From assembly GCA_905200945.1 (NCBI GenBank), contig CAJKMG010000017.1:1-61403 (forward strand): a DNA stretch of 61,403 nt, in the 5' to 3' direction. A program made the translations under genes and the position numbers. The notes below the pieces were generated by a model. It was given only the letters and a program-made list of their open reading frames with translations. It searched no databases and had not been told where the DNA came from. Origin of the DNA: an uncultured Akkermansia sp. (lineage in GTDB: Bacteria; Verrucomicrobiota; Verrucomicrobiia; Verrucomicrobiales; Akkermansiaceae). How positions within the stretch are numbered: position 1 is the stretch's first letter; every line of letters begins with the position of its first letter. This document shows, piece after piece, positions 33,964-40,875 of the stretch.

Positions 33964-34560
33964 ATGACCATGAACGAGAAAGAAGAAAAAACGGTAAAGC
34001 CGAAATCCGATGTAGGCTACGACTATTATAAGTCCAGGCTTGAGGAAGAAAACAGAGTCAAGGAGGGGTTTTATCAGAAGACGAGTTTTCTGATTATCGC
34101 AATGACCTTGGTGGCTTCTTTTGCCCTGTACTTTCTCAAAATTTATTTCTCATGGGATCTTTACAGTCTTGTCTGCTGTAGCCTGGTGGCCGCCGGAGCG
34201 GTTTTGTTTATCAAGGCTTTCTGGCATGTCTACAGGATGACGCATGACTGTCCTACGAAGTATATGCCTGATCCAAAGGAGGTTCGTGATTATGAGAAAA
34301 AAGTATCTACAGAGGCGTTCAACGAATATCTTATAAATGAACTGGCTGACGCCGCAGCATACAACGCAAATACGAACATCAGGAGGGGGCAGCATTTCTA
34401 CAAAGCTGAGATGTCTTTGATGTTTTCGTTTGTGTTCTTTGCGGTGTTCGCTATTGTGGGCTTCTCTATGAATTCATCAGTAGGTGATAAAGATACGCCT
34501 GATCCTCCTAAACCTGTCATTATCAAGACAGGAAGCGGCAATGGCAGCAACGGTCGCTAA
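33964..34560 (+). CDS. Membrane protein with two helical hairpins, SLATT-like layout
   Basis: 198 aa. DYYKSRLEEENRVKEGFYQKTSF leads into two membrane helices (about 41-60 and 66-86); a long amphipathic region (YEKKVSTEAFNEYLINELADAAAYNANTNIRRGQHFYKAE) leads into another (about 154-172). This resembles SLATT/Pycsar-type pore effectors of defence systems, but there is no nucleotide-sensor partner, so the comparison is weak. It ends with a poly-Gly/Ser tail. Confidence 0.55.
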   Translation: MTMNEKEEKTVKPKSDVGYDYYKSRLEEENRVKEGFYQKTSFLIIAMTLVASFALYFLKIYFSWDLYSLVCCSLVAAGAVLFIKAFWHVYRMTHDCPTKYMPDPKEVRDYEKKVSTEAFNEYLINELADAAAYNANTNIRRGQHFYKAEMSLMFSFVFFAVFAIVGFSMNSSVGDKDTPDPPKPVIIKTGSGNGSNGR

Positions 34561-34568
34561 TTCCGTTA

Positions 34569-34599
34569 CCCCCTGTTACGAGAGTGCTTGTGCAGGGGG
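34569..34599 (+). terminator. Intrinsic terminator after 33964 gene
   Basis: CCCCCTG and CAGGGGG pair over 7 bp with a 17-nt loop, then CTTTTTG. Confidence 0.8.
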
Positions 34600-34630
34600 C
34601 TTTTTGTTGCCCATGCGTGTCGCACTTATC

Positions 34631-34670
34631 TCATTTCCATGAAATGATATTGCTATTCCGTGGCAATATC
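34631..34670. repeat. Two tandem hairpins upstream of promoter D
   Basis: TCATTTC-CAT-GAAATGA (34631-34647) and GATATTGC-9 nt-GCAATATC (34646-34670) abut each other. They could be operator sites for the downstream promoter. Confidence 0.5.
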
Positions 34671-34678
34671 ACTATATC

Positions 34679-34708
34679 CTGAAATACCGTCCTCCCGGGA
34701 GTTATGTA
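34679..34708 (+). promoter_or_regulatory. Island promoter D (CTGAAA-N18-TATGTA)
   Basis: CTGAAA at 34679-34684, TATGTA at 34703-34708, 18-bp spacer, followed by TACTTGA as in promoter E. Gene start at 34733 with a GAAAGGAG ribosome site. Confidence 0.6.
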
Positions 34709-34732
34709 TACTTGAGAAAGGAGTTTCTTATT

Positions 34733-35101
34733 ATGAAAGACAAATCAATCAAACAACCTTGGCCCCGGAGTGCCAAGGTGACAGTGTGGGTGCTGGGAGT
34801 AGTGCTTGCACTTTCCTTCGTATGGCATATGTCATTTCGGGTAGCAGCTTATGACTATCTCTGCGACCTTGAGCTAGAACTAGCATATCGTAAAGTAATA
34901 GAGGATTATGCCAAGTTTGATGCAGAAAATGACGTGAAGCTTGGTATTAACAGAAAGGAAGGTTATATGCTAGGGGCTAATGGAGAGAAACTGGACATAC
35001 CGTTCGAGTTTCTGGAAATAAGCCCGGACGCATTCACCGCCGCACAATGGGGGTGTTGTGATAAAGCATTTAAGTTTTGCTTCCCTCTTCTATCCGAATA
35101 A
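34733..35101 (+). CDS. Small membrane-anchored protein, KQPWPRS family (6)
   Basis: 122 aa from the ATG at 34733. The leader KSIKQPWPRSAKVTVWVLG is almost identical to those 9-10 kb away, but the remaining 95 residues (AYDYLCDLELELAYRKVIEDY... CCDKAFKFCFPLLSE) resemble none of them. Separate promoter D and a perfect terminator make it a stand-alone cassette. Confidence 0.65.
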   Translation: MKDKSIKQPWPRSAKVTVWVLGVVLALSFVWHMSFRVAAYDYLCDLELELAYRKVIEDYAKFDAENDVKLGINRKEGYMLGANGEKLDIPFEFLEISPDAFTAAQWGCCDKAFKFCFPLLSE

Positions 35102-35109
35102 CCTACAGC

Positions 35110-35147
35110 AATACCTTGCCGTTCCGTATCTGGAACGGCAAGGTATT
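35110..35147 (+). terminator. Perfect 16-bp terminator after 34733 gene
   Basis: AATACCTTGCCGTTCC and its exact complement with a 6-nt loop, then GATTTTTT. Confidence 0.9.
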
Positions 35148-35172
35148 GATTTTTTAGCTGTCAGGCACGATA

Positions 35173-36747
35173 ATGTGTTCGGCAATGTATTACGAACGTT
35201 TACAGTTATTAGCGCAGAGGGAGAAAAGAGCCTTTTCCGTTATTCCTCCCATCATTACCCCGGATACATTAAAGAGCGGAGATAATAATCACGATCCGAA
35301 CGACACATCGAGATTGACGGAGAATCCGTACAATTCGTTCGAGAATAAACAAACCTCCCAGGAAGCGTTCAAGACAGTGAAGCCATCCGTCCCCTACATG
35401 GTAACCGGGGTTGATGCTAACGGCAACAAGTACATTGACGGGGCTCAAACGCATAAGAATATCTATGGAGGAGATGCCGACTTTCAGAGACGAGCCGAAG
35501 CACAAATGGCCCGGGCCAGATGGGAGCAAGCCAGAGCGGGAGGCCTGTCGAACGCAGAGAGCGGTCCTTCGTTGAATCACCCTGTTGTATTAAATCCTGG
35601 AGGCAAGGATCAACGTCCTTGGTATGATTTCAGGAACTATGGACCTCCTGTATCTGGTTCGCCCAATAAGCAAACACCTATCAAACAGGAAACCGTTGGT
35701 AACAATCGTGGATTTTACTCTCCATCGAAGGATTACATCGGACTAGCCGATCCATCCCAGGCACCACAGCCTGGTGTTAAGTTTCCGAAACCAATAGGAA
35801 GTCTGCCGCACCCTACCTTACGGTATTTCGACAAAAATAGATATAGCCCTGCCTTCAACAAGTATCGTGGGGTTGCAAATAATCGTACTGATCCGACAGC
35901 AAATTACACAGAGCAAAATATTCTGCAGGAAGAAGGTACGCATTCCCAGACTCCAACATCATTTATACCGGGAATGGATAAGAACAACGATCCAAATGTT
36001 TTCGCGCCCAAGGATAAGTTGCCAGGGGAGTATTACGATAAGGTCATGGAGCCATACAGAAGCACAATCCCCATCGTTCCCGGAATGCAAGGGACGTACG
36101 ATCAGTGGCCGGCAGAATTTGTGAAATCGAGGAAGCTCGACCAGAATGACGCTCAAGCCACGTACGGGCACCGTATCCAGAATGGCAAGGAGCTATTGGA
36201 TTATCACAATATGCTCAATGTGTACGGGACAGATAAAGCGTGGGAGAAGACGCAGCCGAATCTCACAAAGCAGCATGCTGAGGCGCTCGGCAGGTTGCGT
36301 GCTCAGTCTGAGCAGCAACGGCTTCAGAAGTGGCGTCATATGATAGAGGAGTATTATCAGGGTAAAGGGACGCTTCCCCCGGCCCTGCATCAATTGCCGT
36401 TGAAACCAGTTCAGGCTGCATACGATTTCACGGACCAGACTGACCTCATGAAGCAGGTTCGCAACAGCCAGTCTCCCGGGAGAATGGATAAGGTTGCCTC
36501 CACTCTCAACTCATCGTACAATAGACTCATGATCCCTGACCGCATGACCAAGATTGCCGCAATCATGCAAAAGGCAACGGACGGCCTGAAACTCTCGGAT
36601 CGTCCATCAGGCAAGCGTATCCAACCCGCCCGGGTGATGAGCACGCCTACCTCCGCAGAGCTGATCCGGCAGAAGCAGGAGATCGAGGGGGATATGCAGG
36701 CCAAGCAGGCTTCCCGGAAGGCCATGAGTGCTGCCTTCCCGCACTGA
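35173..36747 (+). CDS. Large Pro/Gln-rich protein of unknown function
   Basis: 524 aa (alternative ATG at 35185). Low-complexity, polar, with many Pro, Asn, Gln and Tyr (KNRYSPAFNKYRGVANN, TPTSFIPGMDKNNDPN). No membrane helix and no catalytic motif. Large, disordered-looking proteins of this type are often structural or ejection proteins on phages, but no capsid gene is near. The 36788 gene lies 40 bp on with its own promoter. Confidence 0.6.
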   Translation: MCSAMYYERLQLLAQREKRAFSVIPPIITPDTLKSGDNNHDPNDTSRLTENPYNSFENKQTSQEAFKTVKPSVPYMVTGVDANGNKYIDGAQTHKNIYGGDADFQRRAEAQMARARWEQARAGGLSNAESGPSLNHPVVLNPGGKDQRPWYDFRNYGPPVSGSPNKQTPIKQETVGNNRGFYSPSKDYIGLADPSQAPQPGVKFPKPIGSLPHPTLRYFDKNRYSPAFNKYRGVANNRTDPTANYTEQNILQEEGTHSQTPTSFIPGMDKNNDPNVFAPKDKLPGEYYDKVMEPYRSTIPIVPGMQGTYDQWPAEFVKSRKLDQNDAQATYGHRIQNGKELLDYHNMLNVYGTDKAWEKTQPNLTKQHAEALGRLRAQSEQQRLQKWRHMIEEYYQGKGTLPPALHQLPLKPVQAAYDFTDQTDLMKQVRNSQSPGRMDKVASTLNSSYNRLMIPDRMTKIAAIMQKATDGLKLSDRPSGKRIQPARVMSTPTSAELIRQKQEIEGDMQAKQASRKAMSAAFPH

Positions 36748-36751
36748 TTTC

Positions 36752-36781
36752 CTGAAATTACAGGCGTATTCGTGCTATGTA
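36752..36781 (+). promoter_or_regulatory. Island promoter E (CTGAAA-N18-TATGTA)
   Basis: CTGAAA at 36752-36757 and TATGTA at 36776-36781, 18-bp spacer, then TACTTGATGAG. It leaves almost no leader if translation starts at 36788. Confidence 0.6.
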
Positions 36782-36787
36782 TACTTG

Positions 36788-37213
36788 ATGAGAGTAATTA
36801 TGCTCGAATCATTATTTAATGTTATGAATACAAAACAAAGTTATCCTGTTACGGACAGCATCACGAATGTTGTCGAAGCCGGCATTATTACCGCAACTGT
36901 TGTGTCCCTCATTGCGTGTGAGGTTACACGACACATGGGGCACGCGCTGGAGGGCGGTGTCTACAAGGGCGTCAAGTCATCCTGGGGCCTCGTGAAAGGT
37001 GCCAGGCAACGCTTGGTGACCTACAGAGAGCGCATCAGCGAGAAAGTCAGCAAGGCAAGGTCAGAAGAAGTTGTCGAGTCTGCTGTGACAGATGAGGAGA
37101 TCTCCGAATCTCAGACGTTGCATCACGATACAGTTCCCGCTGCGCCCTCGGTGCAACCTCACGTCGAAGAAGCGCCTGCCCCGGCCGGAATGCCAACTCC
37201 GGCGCTTGCATAA
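36788..37213 (+). CDS. Small membrane-associated protein with charged tail
   Basis: 141 aa from the ATG at 36788 (a second ATG at 36800 is equally possible). A hydrophobic segment (about 30-46, GIITATVVSLIACEV) is followed by a basic region and a Glu/Pro/Ala-rich tail (EEVVESAVTDEEISES ... PAPAGMPTPALA). Function unknown. Ended by the terminator at 37223-37252. Confidence 0.55.
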   Translation: MRVIMLESLFNVMNTKQSYPVTDSITNVVEAGIITATVVSLIACEVTRHMGHALEGGVYKGVKSSWGLVKGARQRLVTYRERISEKVSKARSEEVVESAVTDEEISESQTLHHDTVPAAPSVQPHVEEAPAPAGMPTPALA

Positions 37214-37222
37214 TCAACCATA

Positions 37223-37252
37223 GCCCTCCTAGACTTGCTGGTCCAGGAGGGC
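37223..37252 (+). terminator. Terminator after 36788 gene
   Basis: GCCCTCCT and AGGAGGGC with a 14-nt loop, followed by a 7-T tract. Confidence 0.75.
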
Positions 37253-37304
37253 GGCATGTAATTTTTTTAGCTATTTGCGAGTGTGTTACATGGACGTGAT
37301 GAAA

Positions 37305-37385
37305 GTGCGACCACAGCCTGCCTGCTTGTACAGGCCCCGGAGAGGAAGGCAGATCAAGAAATACATCGATGGGAGTATCACTCAT
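37305..37385 (-). pseudogene. Truncated HipA-like toxin (N-terminal stub)
   Basis: MSDTPIDVFLDLP followed by GPVQAGRLWSH: the opening residues typical of HipA-type kinases. Its ATG overlaps the XRE stop (ATGA), the normal hipB-hipA arrangement. After GRLWSH the frame loses all similarity and runs antisense through the 36788 gene. All kinase residues are missing. Confidence 0.7.
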
Positions 37386-37699
37386 GGGTTCTTGGGAAGG
37401 TGGATGCGTTTGGGCAAGCGTTCTTCTTCGAGAGCCCGGCCTACGGGATCATTATTGGCATCGACGAGGTTTTTGAGACGGTCGGTCAGCCCCAGGACGA
37501 ACAGGACGGCGGCATAGTTTCCCAGGGATACGCCGGGGTCACCCTTCTCGACACGCCCCAGTGTTGAACGAGAAATGAATGCCCGTTCAGCCATCAGTGT
37601 CGTAGGGATACGCCGCCTCTTACGGGCATCGCTGATGTCCGCCCCCAATTTCTTGAGTGCCGCTTTCACCGGGCCCGGCAATGGGGATGTGGTTTTCAT
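37382..37699 (-). CDS. XRE-family HTH antitoxin (HipB-like), orphaned
   Basis: 105 aa from the ATG at 37699 (a second ATG at 37717). HTH of XRE type: LGADISDARKRRRIPTTLMAERAFISRSTLGRVEKGDPGVSLGNYA. C-terminal acidic/basic tail. HipB proteins bind the promoter and neutralise HipA. Here only the stub of HipA remains, so this is probably a surviving antitoxin that may still repress or provide immunity. Confidence 0.85.
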   Translation of the reverse strand: MKTTSPLPGPVKAALKKLGADISDARKRRRIPTTLMAERAFISRSTLGRVEKGDPGVSLGNYAAVLFVLGLTDRLKNLVDANNDPVGRALEEERLPKRIHLPKNP

Positions 37700-37809
37700 G
37701 AGAGAAATATGTATCATATAGTAAGCAAAATCAAGATTTATGTATTATATATGAGTCATTACGAGAAATATAGGGTTCATTCCAATCCAAAATAATTTTT
37801 CTCCCCTTA

Positions 37810-37863
37810 CCAAGTAGTGCGCTGTATCATACGCGTAGCGTTATGATACAGCGCACTACTTGG
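37810..37863. repeat. 21-bp perfect palindrome with 12-nt loop
   Basis: 37810-37830 is the exact complement of 37843-37863 (CCAAGTAGTGCGCTGTATCAT). The loop ACGCGTAGCGTT itself pairs ACGC/GCGT, giving about 25 bp with one bulge. It lies within the start of the 37843 gene and close to the right island end. Could be a transfer or replication origin element, a protein site or a transposon end. Confidence 0.8.
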
Positions 37864-38403
37864 GTCACTTCTATAGATAAGGCCAATTCAATCGCAGCCT
37901 CCAACTCCAGAAATCTCAACATTCTGCTTGGCCTCCTAGGAGCCGGAGCCCTCGCAACGGGAGCCGTTGCCACCGGCAAATACCTCACCCGCAAAGATCC
38001 CAAGTCCGAGATGGGCAAGATCAAACTCAAGCTGCCCGGCTCCAGGAAAGACCCGAACACGACCGCCGAAGTCGAACTGCCCATCGATATGCCCGGAATG
38101 AGTCCGACATTGATCGAAGGACTCAACCGAGGAGTCAGATTGCAAGCTCGGAAGAATGTACGAGCCAATTCGTTCAAGCGCGATCCGCAGACAGGCAAGC
38201 TTGTTCCGTACGAGGAATGGAAGGCACAGCAGGCTCAGAAGGAGCAACAACCAGACAATGCTATCGAGTTCTCAAAGGCGGCATCCACATCTCCCGGTTT
38301 TGCGGGTTATTCCTGCATTAAAGCACGGATTGATTTCGTCTTTTGTTCCGGAAATACATGGAACCATGCTTCGCCTTCGGCAGCACGAATGCCTTCCCGG
38401 TAG
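37843..38403 (+). CDS. Hypothetical protein with membrane helix and altered C-terminus
   Basis: 186 aa. The start ATG is in the right arm of the palindrome. A hydrophobic segment (about 26-42, ILLGLLGAGALATGAVATG) is followed by a basic linker, a middle domain (IKLKLPGSRKDPNTTAEVELPIDMPGM) and a Gln-rich stretch. The last 30 or so residues are the antisense of a recombinase remnant on the opposite strand, so the native C-terminus has been lost. Function unknown. Confidence 0.5.
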   Translation: MIQRTTWVTSIDKANSIAASNSRNLNILLGLLGAGALATGAVATGKYLTRKDPKSEMGKIKLKLPGSRKDPNTTAEVELPIDMPGMSPTLIEGLNRGVRLQARKNVRANSFKRDPQTGKLVPYEEWKAQQAQKEQQPDNAIEFSKAASTSPGFAGYSCIKARIDFVFCSGNTWNHASPSAARMPSR

Positions 38404-38459
38404 TGCTTTTCCGTCATGTTGGTTCTCGAGTGTCCAAGCCACATGGATACCGGGGTATG
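38307..38459 (-). pseudogene. C-terminal remnant of a second tyrosine recombinase
   Basis: The minus strand encodes HTPVSMWLGHSRTNMTEKHYREG... ending AEGEAWFHVFPEQ.. and a stop at 38307. The LGHS box and catalytic Tyr region (EKHYREG) match the end of a tyrosine recombinase like the complete one at 4413. A stop codon immediately precedes it at 38460. It faces away from the tRNA-Leu gene and is the expected position for the integrase of an element inserted from this side. Confidence 0.8.
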
Positions 38460-38550
38460 TCATGTGGTCGAGAGGGCTACATTAGTGTAGACTTCCATCT
38501 AGAAGAAAGAGCATTTTCTTCTTATTTTACAATGCTTTTCGATAACAAGG

Positions 38551-38578
38551 ATGTCCCCTGAATGTCCCCCAGTTCGTC
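38551..38578 (+). repeat. GTCCCC-repeat segment at the right island end
   Basis: ATGTCCCC-TGA-ATGTCCCCCAGTTCGTC, related to 4349-4376 near the left end, with the order of the two half-motifs exchanged. Confidence 0.4.
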
Positions 38579-38653
38579 AAAAAATAAGATTTTTGGCTTC
38601 TCTCTCCTAAAAACAAGTAACCCCTTCCAAGCTGTTAACTTAAAAGGGGTTAT

Positions 38654-38740
38654 ATGGTGCGCCCGAAAGGACTCGAACCTTCACAGAGTTGCCTCCACTA
38701 GAACCTGAATCTAGCGCGTCTACCAATTCCGCCACGAGCG
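38654..38740 (-). tRNA. tRNA-Leu (anticodon CAG)
   Basis: 87 nt with encoded CCA. Acceptor stem GCGCTCG pairs with CGGGCGC, anticodon arm CTAGA-TTCAGGT-TCTAG gives CAG, and a long variable arm (TGGAGGCAACTCT) marks a class II tRNA. It reads CUG codons. Its 3' part forms the right boundary of the island. Confidence 0.95.
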
Positions 38741-38764
38741 CACATGGTTTGGTAAGAACGGGAC

Positions 38765-38794
38765 TTATTATGCACGGCGGCGGCGGATTGGCAA
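38765..38794 (-). promoter_or_regulatory. Promoter of tRNA-Leu
   Basis: On the minus strand: TTGCCA (38789-38794), 18 bp, then TAATAA (38765-38770), about 25 bp before the mature 5' end. This sits outside the island, so the host promoter is preserved. Confidence 0.65.
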
Positions 38795-38941
38795 CTATTT
38801 TCCTTCACATGAAAAAAAATTTTTCTCAAGGCGCCTTCCTGCCTCCAGCCGGGACCGCATGGAAACGATATAAGGACTTCTCAAATCTTTCCGTATGCAG
38901 TAGTCTCCCCCCAGCATCAGAGGCATCACCATTGCAGGCTT

Positions 38942-40741
38942 GTGAATGAGACGAATGAAAAACCGCTATTGAACCGTTTTGAGGTCATGGAAATGGGGTT
39001 CGGCCTGTGCACACTGGCCGCATTGATGTGGCTGCTGTGGTGGAACGGCTTCGGGGAGATTCATGAAGACCAGCTTTCCCTGCGCTATTTCCGTGAAATT
39101 CTCTCCTTCCTGGTGCTGGGACAGCTCACGGGCGTCATCGGAATTTTGCGGGAGAAATGGCTTGCCAGGGCCATCCGCAACCCCCGGTGGGTAGAACTGG
39201 GCCTGGGGCTGCTGATTCTGGTCATGCTGGCTGGCGACTTTTTCCATTCCACCTTTATCTCCAAAATAGAGCTTCAGAATATTTTCCGCGCGATCTGCCT
39301 CTGCTACGGAGCCGCCCCTCTGTTGAACCTCAAGGAATATTTTTTTCGTATCGCCCGCCGGAACAGAGGATTCCACCTCCCGCGCATCCGTCCCGCCCTT
39401 CTTTTCCTTCTTACCCTGATTGCCTTCATCGCGCTGGGAGGAACACTTCTCATGTCGCCGGGAGCTACCAAGGACGGCATTGTCCTTTCCGCCACGGATG
39501 CTTATTTCATCAGCACCAGCGCCGTCTGCGTCACGGGACTGGTACCCCTGAATGTTCATGAACATTTCACCAATTACGGACAGACCATTTTGCTGGCGCT
39601 TTTCCAGGTAGGAGCTTTCGGCATTATGACGTTCACTTATTTTGTCTCCCTGATGGTAGGCCAGGGTTTGAGTCTGCGTTCCAAGGTAACCATCAGCAAC
39701 CTGCTGGATGAAGAAGGCATTGCCCAGGTAGACCGGTTTATCAAAAATATTATTGCCGTCACATTCGGGGTGGAAGCTCTGGGAGCCATAGGGCTCTATT
39801 TTTCCTGGAGACATGTTCCGGGTCTGGAGGGAGACACGCTCTGGTGGTATGCCGTCTTTCATTCCGTTTCCGGTTTCTGCAACGCGGGATTCAGCCTGTT
39901 TGCGGATAACCTGGCCACACCGGGCGTAGCCTATAATATGGGCGGCCAGATTACCATCATGGTCATGGTACTTTGCGGCAGCCTGGGGTTCGCCATGTAT
40001 CTGGAAATCGTCCGCCGGGCCAGAGTCGCGCTGGGCTGGGACGCCCGGAACACCGTCAGCCGCCACTGGTCCACATACAGCTGGCTGGTCGTACGCATGA
40101 CCGCCGCGCTGGTGTTTGGCGGCGGGCTGATTCTGTTTCTGATTAAAGCGATTGACGGCAGCCTGTTTACGTCTGCCGATCCGTGGTACTGGATTTTGTG
40201 GGAGAGCCTGTTCAACGCAACAGCGCGCACAGCAGGATTCAACATCTCGGACATGGCTCTCAACAGCGTTCCATACGCTCTGTTTCTGGGAGCTCTCATG
40301 TTCATCGGCGGCAATCCCGGCTCCACCACAGGAGGGGTTCACACCACCGCATTCGCCGTTTCCTGCGGGGAGGTGGCGCGCATCTTACAGGGCAAGAAAG
40401 ACGTGGTCATGCACAAGCGCCGGATTGCCCGCAATGTAGTGGAACGGGCCGTCATCACCGTCATCCTGGCAGGAGCCTGGGTAGGCATGATGACTACGGT
40501 CATGTGTTTTGCGGAACCGCAGTTGAGTCTGGAACGCCTGTTTTTCGAGGTAGTCAGCTCTTTCGCCACGGTAGGCTTTTCCTGGAACGTTACTCCGGAA
40601 CTCAGCGATGTCGGCAAATGGATCATCGTGTTCAACATGATCGTGGGACGCGTGGGCATGGTGGCTTTCGTACTGGCGTTCATGAAACAACCCACCAAAT
40701 CCCCCCTGCGGTACCCGGAAACCAGACTGCCTCTCAGCTGA
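38942..40741 (+). CDS. trkH: TrkH-family potassium uptake protein
   Basis: 599 aa, GTG start at 38942 assumed. A multi-pass membrane protein with four filter-type motifs: TSAVCVTGLVPL, FHSVSGFCNAGFS, NATARTAGFNI and SSFATVGFSWNV, as expected for the KtrB/TrkH superfamily. It transports potassium, usually with a TrkA/KtrA regulator, which is not in the window. The 340-360 region carries a cytoplasmic loop. Confidence 0.92.
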   Translation: MNETNEKPLLNRFEVMEMGFGLCTLAALMWLLWWNGFGEIHEDQLSLRYFREILSFLVLGQLTGVIGILREKWLARAIRNPRWVELGLGLLILVMLAGDFFHSTFISKIELQNIFRAICLCYGAAPLLNLKEYFFRIARRNRGFHLPRIRPALLFLLTLIAFIALGGTLLMSPGATKDGIVLSATDAYFISTSAVCVTGLVPLNVHEHFTNYGQTILLALFQVGAFGIMTFTYFVSLMVGQGLSLRSKVTISNLLDEEGIAQVDRFIKNIIAVTFGVEALGAIGLYFSWRHVPGLEGDTLWWYAVFHSVSGFCNAGFSLFADNLATPGVAYNMGGQITIMVMVLCGSLGFAMYLEIVRRARVALGWDARNTVSRHWSTYSWLVVRMTAALVFGGGLILFLIKAIDGSLFTSADPWYWILWESLFNATARTAGFNISDMALNSVPYALFLGALMFIGGNPGSTTGGVHTTAFAVSCGEVARILQGKKDVVMHKRRIARNVVERAVITVILAGAWVGMMTTVMCFAEPQLSLERLFFEVVSSFATVGFSWNVTPELSDVGKWIIVFNMIVGRVGMVAFVLAFMKQPTKSPLRYPETRLPLS

Positions 40742-40875
40742 ACCGGGACATTACCCGCATTTTCATGACATGTGCGGAAGCAAACGCATTTCTTTCTTGC
40801 AAGAAAACATTTTGATTCAAAAATGCTGGGCCTTTAGAGCCTGCCCCCGGCGGATGGTGCCCGCAGGCCTCCGCT

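Larger units (their letters stand above)
4316..38712. mobile_element. tRNA-Leu integrated genomic island, about 34.4 kb
   Basis: The island is bounded by the tRNA fragment at 4257-4315 and the complete tRNA at 38654-38740, with a tyrosine recombinase just inside the left end. It carries toxin-antitoxin, restriction-modification, kinase and other defence-type genes, plus plasmid/phage-like small proteins. No relaxase, coupling protein, replicase or phage structural gene was recognised, so it may be mobilised by a helper or be decayed. A C-terminal remnant of a second tyrosine recombinase near the right end suggests a composite history. Confidence 0.85.

Noticed and set aside
37275..37567. Short plus-strand frames opposite the XRE gene
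   Set aside because: The minus strand has a clear XRE domain and HipA stub; the plus frames have no similarity.
4316..38712. Complete prophage or conjugative element
   Set aside because: No capsid, terminase, portal, relaxase, type IV secretion or replication gene was found. I call it a genomic island only.
38966..40342. 458-codon minus-strand frame opposite trkH
   Set aside because: Gln/His-rich translation without domain; the plus strand is a complete TrkH.
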